Shown here: in pieces, positions 14,700 through 20,662 of the stretch
Position numbering within the stretch: the stretch's first letter is position 1
How the letters are laid out: every line of letters begins with the position of its first letter
Made by a program: the position numbers and the translations under genes
DNA from: a virus
DNA length: 34,412 bases
IMG/VR virus record: IMGVR_UViG_3300013094_000150
Coordinates: 1 to 34,412 of that record
Reading direction: 5' to 3' (one strand)
Notes under the pieces: generated by a model
The model's input: the letters and a program-made list of their open reading frames with translations, nothing else
Databases searched by the model: none
What the model was told of the DNA's origin: nothing

Positions 14700-16583
14700 C
14701 TAAATTTCTCCAATATTTTTCAAAAAGTCTTCATAAGTAATGATCTCTACTTTGTTTTTTCTAGCTGCTTCCATTTTCGAAGAATTTGAAGTTAAAGAAT
14801 CTGTCAATAAATATTTAGACTCTTTAAGAGTCTTATGAACAAATCCATGTTTGGCTGCAACTTTTATGAAATCTGATTTTACTTTAATGAGATCAGTTTG
14901 AAATGGTTTTCCGGTCATTTCGAATCCAATTCCGTTGAGAACATCCACTTCCTTCTCTATCTGGATACCTCTATCTTCTAGGAGCTTGGTGAACTTTTCA
15001 ACTTTGAGTCTTTTCTTAGTGCCTGGTTCGAAACCAGCCACTGCTTTCTTCTCCAGACCTGAGAAGGAGTAGTCCATTCCTGAGATCATCCTGGCCAATT
15101 GCTTGGAAGCAGTATTTCCAATCTTGTCAAATCCAAGAGATAGGATCACTTTGAAATGAGGAATGATCTTCACTTTTTCCACTTCCGCTACCAGAGAATC
15201 CAGAGTTTTACCTTCCTTGAAGTATCCAGTGGAGATCAGATTCTGTTTGTTGAATTTTTCCGGATCGAAGATGTCCATGACTGATCGGTAACCGGCATCG
15301 TAGAGATTCTTGCAAGTTACTGAACCGAACTTATCGAATTTGAGAACTCGGATAGCAGTTAGGAACTTTTTGAACATTTTTCCTTCGCATTCGTCATTCG
15401 GACAAAGAAGGTGTATGCCTTCGATTTCCACCGGTCCACCGCATGAAGGGCAAGTCTTAGGAGCATTGAAGAGTGAGAGGTCTCCCTGTTTGATCACTTT
15501 CATGATCTGAGGAATGATGTCTCCGGATTTGGCTATGACCACTTCAGCGCCTGGGTAGATTTTTTCCTTGAGAATGTATCCGTAATTGAAAGCTGCTACA
15601 TTTCTCACTGTTGTGCCATCCAGATCGATAGGTTCCAAAGTGGCAATGGGAGTGATGTTACCTGAAGTACCGATGTTCCATTTGAATCCTGAGATCCGAG
15701 TGATAGCTTCCTTGGGTGGAAATTTCACGGCTATGGCCCAGTTGGGGTGATGTCCTTTTTCACCAAGAGTTTTTCTCAAAGATTCAGGAGATTTGACTAC
15801 AAAACCATCCAATTGGAAAGGTGAGGTCTTTTCTCTGTAGTCTTTCATCCGATTGTAAGTATCCACAAACTCGGATGCTTTGAATGTCTGGAAATACGCA
15901 TGCTTTGTGTTGAAGCCTTGTGCTTTCAACCAACCTTGAGTATCGTTGGGATAATCGTAATCTCCATCGTGAATCCTGACCTCCACTGCCATGAACTCTA
16001 TCTCATCCAGGAGATCCTGGTTGCTCTCATCCTTGTTGAGGAATCCAGCCACAAAGTTTCTGGGATTCTTGAAATGTGAGTATTTGGCATAGAAGATTTC
16101 AGTTGGAATGACCACTTCTCCACGAATTTCTACATCATTGGTGATACCGTTGAGAAGAAGTGGAACTTTACGAAGAAGCTTGGAAGTTACGTCCCGGCCT
16201 TTAGCTTTATCACCACGAGTGATTCCCTGAGATAGTTTTCCGTTCTTATAGACTAAGTTAACTGCATTACCATCATACTTGGGTGTGGCTTCGAATTGAG
16301 TATCCTGAGGAAACCCTGAGAACCAAGAATTCATCTGTTCCAGTGGAAGAGTTCCATCCAGAAGAGCTTGAGCTTTTGCCAGAGATAGCATCGGAGAAAG
16401 ATGCTGGTGTTTCAGGTTACGATCTCCATAACCCACCATTTCCGTAACTTCGGAATCGTTTTCCTTGAGCTCCTGTTCCAGACGATCGAATTCATCATCC
16501 GACATAATTTCCTCGCCTTTGTAGTAAGCTTCTTTGGCCTGTAGATAAAGTTCCTCGAGTTCCTGTAACCGTTGTTTGTCCAT
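14700..16583 (-). CDS. ligA: NAD-dependent DNA ligase with imported C-terminal BRCT domain
   Basis: This 627-residue protein has the full LigA layout. An N-terminal Ia-like domain (AYYKGEEIMSDDEFDRLEQE) is followed by the adenylation motif KYDGNAVNLVYKNG and by GEVVIP and FKNPRNFVAGFLN. Then come an OB region, a four-cysteine zinc finger (CPSCGG...CPNDEC), HhH repeats and a C-terminal BRCT domain. It seals nicks using NAD+. T4 itself uses an ATP-dependent ligase, so this is a difference from T4. The last 70 or so codons, from the MTG near 14919, are strongly AT-rich, unlike the rest of the gene, and duplicate the fragment at 13777-13986. They probably came in with the GIY-YIG cassette and replaced the native tail. 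Confidence 0.95.
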   Translation of the reverse strand: MDKQRLQELEELYLQAKEAYYKGEEIMSDDEFDRLEQELKENDSEVTEMVGYGDRNLKHQHLSPMLSLAKAQALLDGTLPLEQMNSWFSGFPQDTQFEATPKYDGNAVNLVYKNGKLSQGITRGDKAKGRDVTSKLLRKVPLLLNGITNDVEIRGEVVIPTEIFYAKYSHFKNPRNFVAGFLNKDESNQDLLDEIEFMAVEVRIHDGDYDYPNDTQGWLKAQGFNTKHAYFQTFKASEFVDTYNRMKDYREKTSPFQLDGFVVKSPESLRKTLGEKGHHPNWAIAVKFPPKEAITRISGFKWNIGTSGNITPIATLEPIDLDGTTVRNVAAFNYGYILKEKIYPGAEVVIAKSGDIIPQIMKVIKQGDLSLFNAPKTCPSCGGPVEIEGIHLLCPNDECEGKMFKKFLTAIRVLKFDKFGSVTCKNLYDAGYRSVMDIFDPEKFNKQNLISTGYFKEGKTLDSLVAEVEKVKIIPHFKVILSLGFDKIGNTASKQLARMISGMDYSFSGLEKKAVAGFEPGTKKRLKVEKFTKLLEDRGIQIEKEVDVLNGIGFEMTGKPFQTDLIKVKSDFIKVAAKHGFVHKTLKESKYLLTDSLTSNSSKMEAARKNKVEIITYEDFLKNIGEI

Positions 16584-16632
16584 TTGTTATTGATTATAGA
16601 GTAAAAATAAACAAAATTCTTCAAAGCAAGAA

Positions 16633-16660
16633 ATTCCAGCATAACTATTTACGCTGGAAT
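16633..16660 (-). terminator. possible terminator after the PrimPol-like gene
   Basis: ATTCCAGC and GCTGGAAT form a perfect 8-bp stem around a 12-base loop in the gap between the PrimPol-like gene and ligA. On the minus strand the following TTTCTTGCTTT tract is only moderately T-rich. Confidence 0.5.
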
Positions 16661-16667
16661 CTGCAAT

Positions 16668-17297
16668 TTAGGAGCAGTAGAGAAGAGTGGGTGAATTCTT
16701 GTGAATGTCCATCTTGAGAAGCGGATCCTTAGTGGATTTAGCTTTGAGGCAGATGATGTCTCTGAACTTCTGCATGTTGAAAGGGTTGCTGATCAGATGA
16801 ACTCCACTCCTAGTGGGAATCTCTGCCAGAATCTTATAATCGTTTCCCTTGATCTCTGTGTGAAGAGACTGAACCAACTCCCTGATGGTATCCTTGTGTT
16901 CCAGGATCTCTGCGTCAATATCGATGATCCATCTCTTAGCTTTCTCGGAGTGATGATTTCCGCAAGCTGTAGCATAAGCATTTTTCACAGCTCGGAAATC
17001 TCCCTGGATGATGAGTTCGGTGATCTGCTTCATGGTGTGAAGGGCAATCTTTTCCAAGTCCAGACGGTTCAAGTTGATGTATGCTCGAGCATTGTGTTTG
17101 GTGCAGTCTTCCAAGATTTTTTCTCTAGTCTTCTCCAAGTCTTCCGGAGAGTAGAGATAGTAGTTGTTGATGACACGAACTCCAGTTTTCATGTCAGGGT
17201 TTTCCTTTCTCCTCTTCAGGATCTGAATGAAGTAGAAAGTGTCCTTCTCGGAGAAATCCAAGAGTTCTGAGATCTGTTTAAAGTTGTCAACTGTCAT
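16668..17297 (-). CDS. small PrimPol-like protein (archaeo-eukaryotic primase fold, tentative)
   Basis: The start is set at the ATG at 17297 (MTVDNFKQISELLDFSEKDT), because a TATATTTG box lies just upstream within the longer open frame. The 209 residues contain, in the order expected for AEP primases, a hydrophobic DxD motif (RWIIDIDAE, Asp126/Asp128), an SxH-type motif (IPTRSGVHLISNPFN, His167) and a third acidic position (LLKMDIHKN, Asp197). AEP enzymes make primers or act as primase-polymerases. This protein is close to the minimum size for the fold, and no zinc or helicase domain is attached. The assignment rests on motif order and spacing only. It is flanked by ligA and an acidic microprotein and is probably expressed early. 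Confidence 0.5.
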   Translation of the reverse strand: MTVDNFKQISELLDFSEKDTFYFIQILKRRKENPDMKTGVRVINNYYLYSPEDLEKTREKILEDCTKHNARAYINLNRLDLEKIALHTMKQITELIIQGDFRAVKNAYATACGNHHSEKAKRWIIDIDAEILEHKDTIRELVQSLHTEIKGNDYKILAEIPTRSGVHLISNPFNMQKFRDIICLKAKSTKDPLLKMDIHKNSPTLLYCS

Positions 17298-17318
17298 CTT
17301 TTCCAAAAATTTGATATG

Positions 17319-17326
17319 CAAATATA
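17319..17326 (-). promoter_or_regulatory. Bacteroidota-type -7 box TATATTTG
   Basis: The minus strand reads TTTTGTTTATATTTGCATAT about 21 bp upstream of the ATG at 17297. It matches the boxes at 10175, 12230 and 19769 and decides the start of the PrimPol-like gene. Confidence 0.6.
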
Positions 17327-17341
17327 AACAAAATTCCTCAA

Positions 17342-17378
17342 ACAAAAAAATAGGGAGAAACTTTTTGCTGTTTCTCCC
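17342..17378 (-). terminator. strong rho-independent terminator
   Basis: GGGAGAAAC and GTTTCTCCC form a perfect 9-bp stem around an 8-base loop, followed on the minus strand by TATTTTTTTG. It ends the small-gene block that runs from about 18.7 kb down to the acidic microprotein. Confidence 0.88.
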
Positions 17379-17386
17379 TTGTCTTT

Positions 17387-17524
17387 TTAGTAATCTTCGT
17401 CGGTTGAGTCTTCTTCGTCATCCCAATCAAAATCGTCGAAATCTTCAAACTGGAATTCTTCCTCGTTGAAGTCTTCTTCGGTGTAATCTTCTTTTGGGTC
17501 AGGGTAAGATGATCTAAATCTCAT
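17387..17524 (-). CDS. highly acidic microprotein, 45 residues
   Basis: The frame MRFRSSYPDPKEDYTEEDFN then EEEFQFEDFDDFDWDDEEDS and TDEDY runs from an ATG just 1 bp after the upstream gene's stop to a strong terminator. It contains 22 Asp/Glu and only 3 Arg/Lys, with aromatic residues regularly spaced among the acids. Such composition is seen in DNA-mimic inhibitors and in acidic tails that bind basic partners, but no specific partner can be named. The tight spacing and the terminator directly after its stop make it likely to be a real gene. Confidence 0.65.
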   Translation of the reverse strand: MRFRSSYPDPKEDYTEEDFNEEEFQFEDFDDFDWDDEEDSTDEDY

Positions 17525-17525
17525 G

Positions 17526-17915
17526 TTAGATGATATTTTTGGGAATTTTGTTGGCAAATTTACCGCCTTTCTTTCTCTTTTCTTCCAACTCCTCGATTGC
17601 GGTTTGGTGATTCTTGAGATAGGGAATGAGGATTCCTGTGGCAGCTTTGGGATCCACCAACGCTAGGATCTGTTTGAAGTCACTGTAAGCTCCGGAATTA
17701 TCTTTCTGAGCAGCTTTGGCTCGTTTGAGGCACTCTTCCAGAACAGAAACGACTTTGTTTCTCATTCCCTGTAGGGATTGAACACCGCCGACCCCTTCAT
17801 TGTAAACTTGAACAGTGTCAGGTTTGGATGCATCAAATTTGTCATCGTTCCAGTTTTGGACTAGAGACTCTTCTATGATTTCCTGACTTTTCTTGTACTC
17901 AGTGTATGTTTTCAT
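17526..17915 (-). CDS. unknown protein with T4-like capsid-targeting leader
   Basis: The 129-residue product begins MKTYTEYKKSQEIIEESLVQ. The first residues closely resemble the T4 internal-protein leader MKTYQEF(I/L)AE, and IEE followed by Ser fits the T4 prohead protease rule (cut after L/I-x-E). The rest has a GVGGVQSLQG glycine patch and helices (MRNKVVSVLEECLKRAKAAQ, DFKQILALVDPKAATGILIP) with a basic C-terminus (KRKKGGKFANKIPKNI). I do not recognise the body. It could be a prohead core or internal head protein. It lies in a run of small genes with 1-20 bp gaps between an upstream late-type promoter and a strong terminator. Confidence 0.7.
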   Translation of the reverse strand: MKTYTEYKKSQEIIEESLVQNWNDDKFDASKPDTVQVYNEGVGGVQSLQGMRNKVVSVLEECLKRAKAAQKDNSGAYSDFKQILALVDPKAATGILIPYLKNHQTAIEELEEKRKKGGKFANKIPKNII

Positions 17916-17917
17916 AG

Positions 17918-18115
17918 TTAAATGGTGAAAGGTGTTCTCCAGAAAGGATCGTTAAGAGGAGGAGCAGAAGACTTTTTTCGGTTTTCTTCTCGGATCTTTT
18001 CGATAGCCTCGATTTCCTTTGTTATTCTTTTTGATGAATAGTCGACTTCTCTTAATTTAAAGTTTTCACCATTTTTGAATAGATCTGACAATTTTGCTTT
18101 AACTTCCTTTTTCAT
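17918..18115 (-). CDS. small basic protein, 65 residues
   Basis: I do not recognise this protein. It is Lys/Glu-rich and mostly helical (MKKEVKAKLSDLFKNGENFK, ITKEIEAIEKIREENRKKS) with a Pro-rich end, APPLNDPFWRTPFTI. It lies 2 bp before the 17526-17915 gene and 20 bp after the 18136-18381 gene, so it belongs to the same late-type run. AT-rich codons dominate the middle. Confidence 0.6.
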   Translation of the reverse strand: MKKEVKAKLSDLFKNGENFKLREVDYSSKRITKEIEAIEKIREENRKKSSAPPLNDPFWRTPFTI

Positions 18116-18135
18116 ATGAGTGATTTAAGTCCAGT

Positions 18136-18381
18136 TCAGGAATTTCTTAGCATGTCCACTAGAACTGTGAATCTGTTAGTCTCGGATCCTTCCTGCCCTT
18201 CTTCCGTTTTGAAGTCATAGACTGCATAGACATCGGGAACTAGAGAGTTAGCATCGATGTAGATCTCCTTGATAGTCAAAGTGCTTCCCTTCTTAGAAGT
18301 GTAAGTTTTACCGGCTTCGATCTTATCGAAACCAGCTTCAGATTCGTATAGTTTTCCTATCTCCGTTGTGTACTTCTTCAT
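18136..18381 (-). CDS. unknown small protein with capsid-targeting-like leader
   Basis: The 81-residue protein starts MKKYTTEIGKLYESEAGFDK. LYE followed by Ser, or ESE followed by Ala, could serve as a prohead protease site. After that comes a compact strand-rich domain (KIEAGKTYTSKKGSTLTIKE, YIDANSLVPDVYAVYDFKTE, NRFTVLVDMLRN) of KOW/SH3-like or small beta-barrel appearance. The start overlaps the stop of the acidic protein upstream (ATGA at 18378-18381), so the two are translationally coupled. The family is unknown. Confidence 0.65.
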   Translation of the reverse strand: MKKYTTEIGKLYESEAGFDKIEAGKTYTSKKGSTLTIKEIYIDANSLVPDVYAVYDFKTEEGQEGSETNRFTVLVDMLRNS

Positions 18382-18719
18382 TCGAAATCGCGATGAGATT
18401 TTTTGTATTCTTTGACAGTGTCCTCAAAGAATTTCTGGATTTTTTCCATCATTTCTCTGTCCTCGTCGTCCAGTTTATGGACGTTCTTTTTCAGATAATG
18501 TTTGATGTACTCAGCTGCAGGCTTAGGCAGAATTGAAGGCTCTTCGTGATCCTCTTCTTTTTCTTTCTTAGGTTCAGGTTTTTCTTCGGGAGCATCTTCT
18601 TCTTGAGGTGCAGCTTCTTCTTCAGGTTCCTTATGCTTCTTAGCTTCATCAAGCTCCAGATCTTCCTGCTCGAAAGCTTCGTTCACAAAGCTATCGAAAC
18701 CTTTCATGTAGTTTTTCAT
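18378..18719 (-). CDS. acidic, Pro/Glu-rich internal-protein-like protein with capsid-targeting leader
   Basis: The open frame extends to 18770, but the ATG at 18719 is chosen, since a late-promoter box lies at 18731-18744. The product then begins MKNYMKGFDSFVNEAFEQED. VNE followed by Ala resembles the cut site of T4 internal proteins (IAE followed by Ala). The next 60 residues are almost entirely Glu, Lys, Pro and Ala (KEPEEEAAPQEEDAPEEKPE and on) and surely disordered. A short helical domain follows (PAAEYIKHYLKKNVHKLDDE). Composition and leader resemble prohead scaffold or core proteins. It is the first gene of the run down to 17387. Confidence 0.7.
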   Translation of the reverse strand: MKNYMKGFDSFVNEAFEQEDLELDEAKKHKEPEEEAAPQEEDAPEEKPEPKKEKEEDHEEPSILPKPAAEYIKHYLKKNVHKLDDEDREMMEKIQKFFEDTVKEYKKSHRDFE

Positions 18720-18730
18720 AGTTCTTTTAT

Positions 18731-18744
18731 TTTTTCTATATAAC
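18731..18744 (-). promoter_or_regulatory. late-promoter-like box GTTATATAGAAAAA
   Basis: The minus strand carries GTTATATAGAAAAA 11 bp upstream of the ATG at 18719. It differs at one position from the box at 20599, 30151 and 33596 and would drive the small-gene run ending at the 17342 terminator. Confidence 0.65.
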
Positions 18745-18766
18745 ACAAAATGACAACCAATCAGAA

Positions 18767-19534
18767 TCAAAGTTGGGACAGAAACATCTTAGCTTCCTTT
18801 TCTCTTCTGATTTTCAGACCGGGATACTTATGACTTATGCCCGTGGTTTTTATCATTTCTCCGGCTTTCTTGTAGTCTCCATGTTTGACATGCTGTATGA
18901 ATTCGGAGCCTCTGAACTTTGTTATGCCCATGTTGAATGCCATGGAAACTAGAGCATTGTACTGCTCTTGCGTTATCTTTCTTTCAATTCCCTTCTCAGA
19001 CCACTGATCGAACATTCTCTTGACTCCTTCTTCAGCATCTGAGAGATCCTTTTCGAAAAACTTCTTTGCAGTTTCCAGGTCGATGTGCTGACCTCTTTTC
19101 AACTTAGTTTTCTTGATGTCCTCTGCATGTCCCCAGCCAACTGTGAGCTTATTGTCTCCAAGTTTGTAGACTTTCAGCTTTAGCTTTTCCTCGTTTTTTA
19201 TGTGTTCTATGCCCTCTTTGTCAAGGCTCAATTTGAGAGGATCCTTGAAAGCAGCCAACTTGTCAATGAATTTGCTATCCACTATTGTGGTAGTTGCAGG
19301 ATCCTTGATGGAATGTATGATGTTGTAGACTGTGGTAGAAGATGCAAGAACTAGAAGTGAGGTTACTAGGCGAGTCAGAACTTTCTTCTTGCTCTCCAGT
19401 GGTAAAGTTTTGATCTTGTCAATGACTTTAACACACTTAGCTCTGAGAGATTCTGTGTCAATCCCTTCTTGGATCGCAAAGAGAGAATCAACATATTCGA
19501 GAATTACATGTTCTTCGAAATTCAAAATTTCCAT
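18767..19534 (-). CDS. T4-type lysozyme (GH24) with N-terminal leader and membrane segment
   Basis: The last 150 or so of the 255 residues are a GH24 lysozyme. HIKNEEKLKLKVYKLGDNKL then TVGWGH aligns with the T4 active-site stretch, giving Glu116 as the acid and Thr131 for Thr26. The position of T4 Asp20 is Leu125, with Asp127 two residues later as a possible substitute, so the active site is slightly unusual. QYNALVSMAFNMG and the SHKYPGLKIRREKE end are also typical. The N-terminus MEILNFEEHVILEYVDS looks like a capsid-targeting leader (ILE as a cut site), and residues 50-72 form a probable membrane helix. It may act in lysis or, if packaged, at entry. A late-type box lies 16 bp upstream. 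Confidence 0.85.
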   Translation of the reverse strand: MEILNFEEHVILEYVDSLFAIQEGIDTESLRAKCVKVIDKIKTLPLESKKKVLTRLVTSLLVLASSTTVYNIIHSIKDPATTTIVDSKFIDKLAAFKDPLKLSLDKEGIEHIKNEEKLKLKVYKLGDNKLTVGWGHAEDIKKTKLKRGQHIDLETAKKFFEKDLSDAEEGVKRMFDQWSEKGIERKITQEQYNALVSMAFNMGITKFRGSEFIQHVKHGDYKKAGEMIKTTGISHKYPGLKIRREKEAKMFLSQL

Positions 19535-19550
19535 GCAGAAGGAAAGGGAT

Positions 19551-19564
19551 TTTGACTATATATC
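19551..19564 (-). promoter_or_regulatory. late-promoter-like box GATATATAGTCAAA
   Basis: The minus strand carries GATATATAGTCAAA 16 bp upstream of the lysozyme ATG. The same bases GAT ATA TAG form the last two codons and stop of the 19556-19765 gene. Confidence 0.6.
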
Positions 19565-19765
19565 TTCCTCGACAATATTATAGCCATCCCTTTTGAAATG
19601 GGATAACCACATGGGAACATCTCTGACGGTGATCATACTTTCATGAAGAACTTTACGGTCTTTCTTGGCACGCTGAAAAACATCGTAAAACCAATTGTCA
19701 GAATCTTTCTGGATGATCTCTGTGAGTTTCGGAGAGCGAGGTTTGGTCACTGTGAATTTTTTCAT
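19556..19765 (-). CDS. small protein, 69 residues, early-type promoter
   Basis: The ATG at 19765 (MKKFTVTKPRSPKLTEIIQK) is preferred over an upstream TTG that lies inside a TATATTTG box. The box ends only 3 bp before the ATG, so the mRNA may be leaderless. The product is basic at the start and acidic at the end (NIVEEDI), with a central aromatic segment (DNWFYDVFQRAKKD) and a MWLSHFKRDGYN stretch. I do not recognise it. Its stop codon lies within the lysozyme's late-type promoter box. Confidence 0.6.
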   Translation of the reverse strand: MKKFTVTKPRSPKLTEIIQKDSDNWFYDVFQRAKKDRKVLHESMITVRDVPMWLSHFKRDGYNIVEEDI

Positions 19766-19768
19766 AGA

Positions 19769-19776
19769 CAAATATA
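19769..19776 (-). promoter_or_regulatory. Bacteroidota-type -7 box TATATTTG
   Basis: The minus strand reads TTTTTTGTTTATATTTGTCT directly before the ATG at 19765. It is the same TTTATATTTG core as at 17319. A start point about 6 bases downstream would fall at or inside the start codon. Confidence 0.55.
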
Positions 19777-19814
19777 AACAAAAAATCTCTAAGAAAAAAA
19801 TCTAAGCATTAAAA

Positions 19815-20564
19815 TTACTGTTTGAGTAAGAATCTGATAGCATTCTCCAAGAGCTTGGATTGCGTCAGAGTTTTCTCTATGTGAGGGCTAGTAGCAATCA
19901 CGTGTCCCTTTCCCTTCTTGACATAGATAGCAGCGATGGAACCCTTCACAAAATCTTCGACTCCTTGGTTAGCATGTGGAATCTCTTCATCAAAGATCAT
20001 CAGGGTTTTGAAACCCTTTTCAGGAGTGGGAAGGACTACAGGTCCTCCGTGCCAGTAAAGTTTCACAGTGTCTCTAACGGTTCCGAATACTTTTTTACCT
20101 TCTGTCGTGAGTCCAAAGTCAGAGTAGACTGGTTCGGCAGGTAGATCGTCTCCATAGTCATAGGGATTAACTGGAAGAACTCCAAGAGCATGAAGTTCGG
20201 CGGGTTGGTTATCATCCGTGATTTTCAGATGCTCTCCGGTGGAGAGAAGAAAAAAGCCTGCACAAACAGCTAAAACTTTTCCACCCTCTGCTATCCACTT
20301 TTCCAGATCTTTCTTTCCCTGATGAGTCATGCTGATGCTCTGCTTGAGAGAGCTTCCTCCTGGAATGACTACTAAATCCATCTCAGAGAAATTATCGTAG
20401 AGAAAAGTCTCAGACGTGAATTCAGTAGGCTCCAAGTGGAAATAATTTCTGAAGAATACGCTCCATGTCTGAATAGTAGTAACCGTGACTCCGGAATCAA
20501 AGTAGATTCCAATTTTGAGATTAGAATCCTTATCAAAGTCTCCGAAAGATTTTATCAGTTTCAT
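19815..20564 (-). CDS. class I glutamine-amidotransferase-like protein (BPL_N type) with late leader
   Basis: The 249-residue protein has the flavodoxin-like amidotransferase fold: NLKIGIYFDSGV as first strand, MDLVVIPGGSS as the glycine turn, then GGKVLAVCAGFFLLS with the nucleophile-elbow Cys101. Later come KLYWHGGPVVLP and HVIATSPHIEKT, with a histidine in the usual third segment. This arrangement is closest to the biotin-protein-ligase N-terminal (BPL_N) branch of DJ-1/GATase proteins. The reaction is unknown. Its N-terminus MKLIKSFGDFDKDS resembles the shared leader, though no L/I-x-E site follows. It is preceded by a perfect late-type box and a 5' hairpin (GATGAC/GTCATC, 20582-20597). 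Confidence 0.7.
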   Translation of the reverse strand: MKLIKSFGDFDKDSNLKIGIYFDSGVTVTTIQTWSVFFRNYFHLEPTEFTSETFLYDNFSEMDLVVIPGGSSLKQSISMTHQGKKDLEKWIAEGGKVLAVCAGFFLLSTGEHLKITDDNQPAELHALGVLPVNPYDYGDDLPAEPVYSDFGLTTEGKKVFGTVRDTVKLYWHGGPVVLPTPEKGFKTLMIFDEEIPHANQGVEDFVKGSIAAIYVKKGKGHVIATSPHIEKTLTQSKLLENAIRFLLKQ

Positions 20565-20598
20565 GCGCTGCTTGGGGTTGAGATGACGAGTGTCATCG

Positions 20599-20612
20599 TT
20601 TTTCTATATATC
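20599..20612 (-). promoter_or_regulatory. late-promoter-like box GATATATAGAAAAA
   Basis: The minus strand carries GATATATAGAAAAA, identical to the boxes at 30151 and 33596, 34 bp upstream of the ATG at 20564. A GATGAC/GTCATC hairpin lies in the leader it would produce. Confidence 0.7.
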
Positions 20613-20625
20613 CTCGTTTTAGCAC

Positions 20626-20656
20626 AACAAAGGGAGCTTCTGAAGCTCCCTTTGTT
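20626..20656 (-). terminator. terminator hairpin after nrdA
   Basis: AACAAAGGGAGCTT and AAGCTCCCTTTGTT form a perfect 14-bp stem with a 3-base loop, 6 bp after the NrdA stop codon. The T-tract on the minus strand is short (TTTGTTG), but the stem is very strong. Confidence 0.75.
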
Positions 20657-20662
20657 TCATTC

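Noticed and set aside
17298-17345. Longer start for the PrimPol-like gene
   Set aside because: The extension is made of the TATATTTG promoter region and reads as an unlikely MFEEFCLYLHIKF.
18720-18770. Longer start for the 18378-18719 gene
   Set aside because: The extra codons cover the GTTATATAGAAAAA box; the ATG at 18719 gives MKNYMKGF, matching the shared leader.
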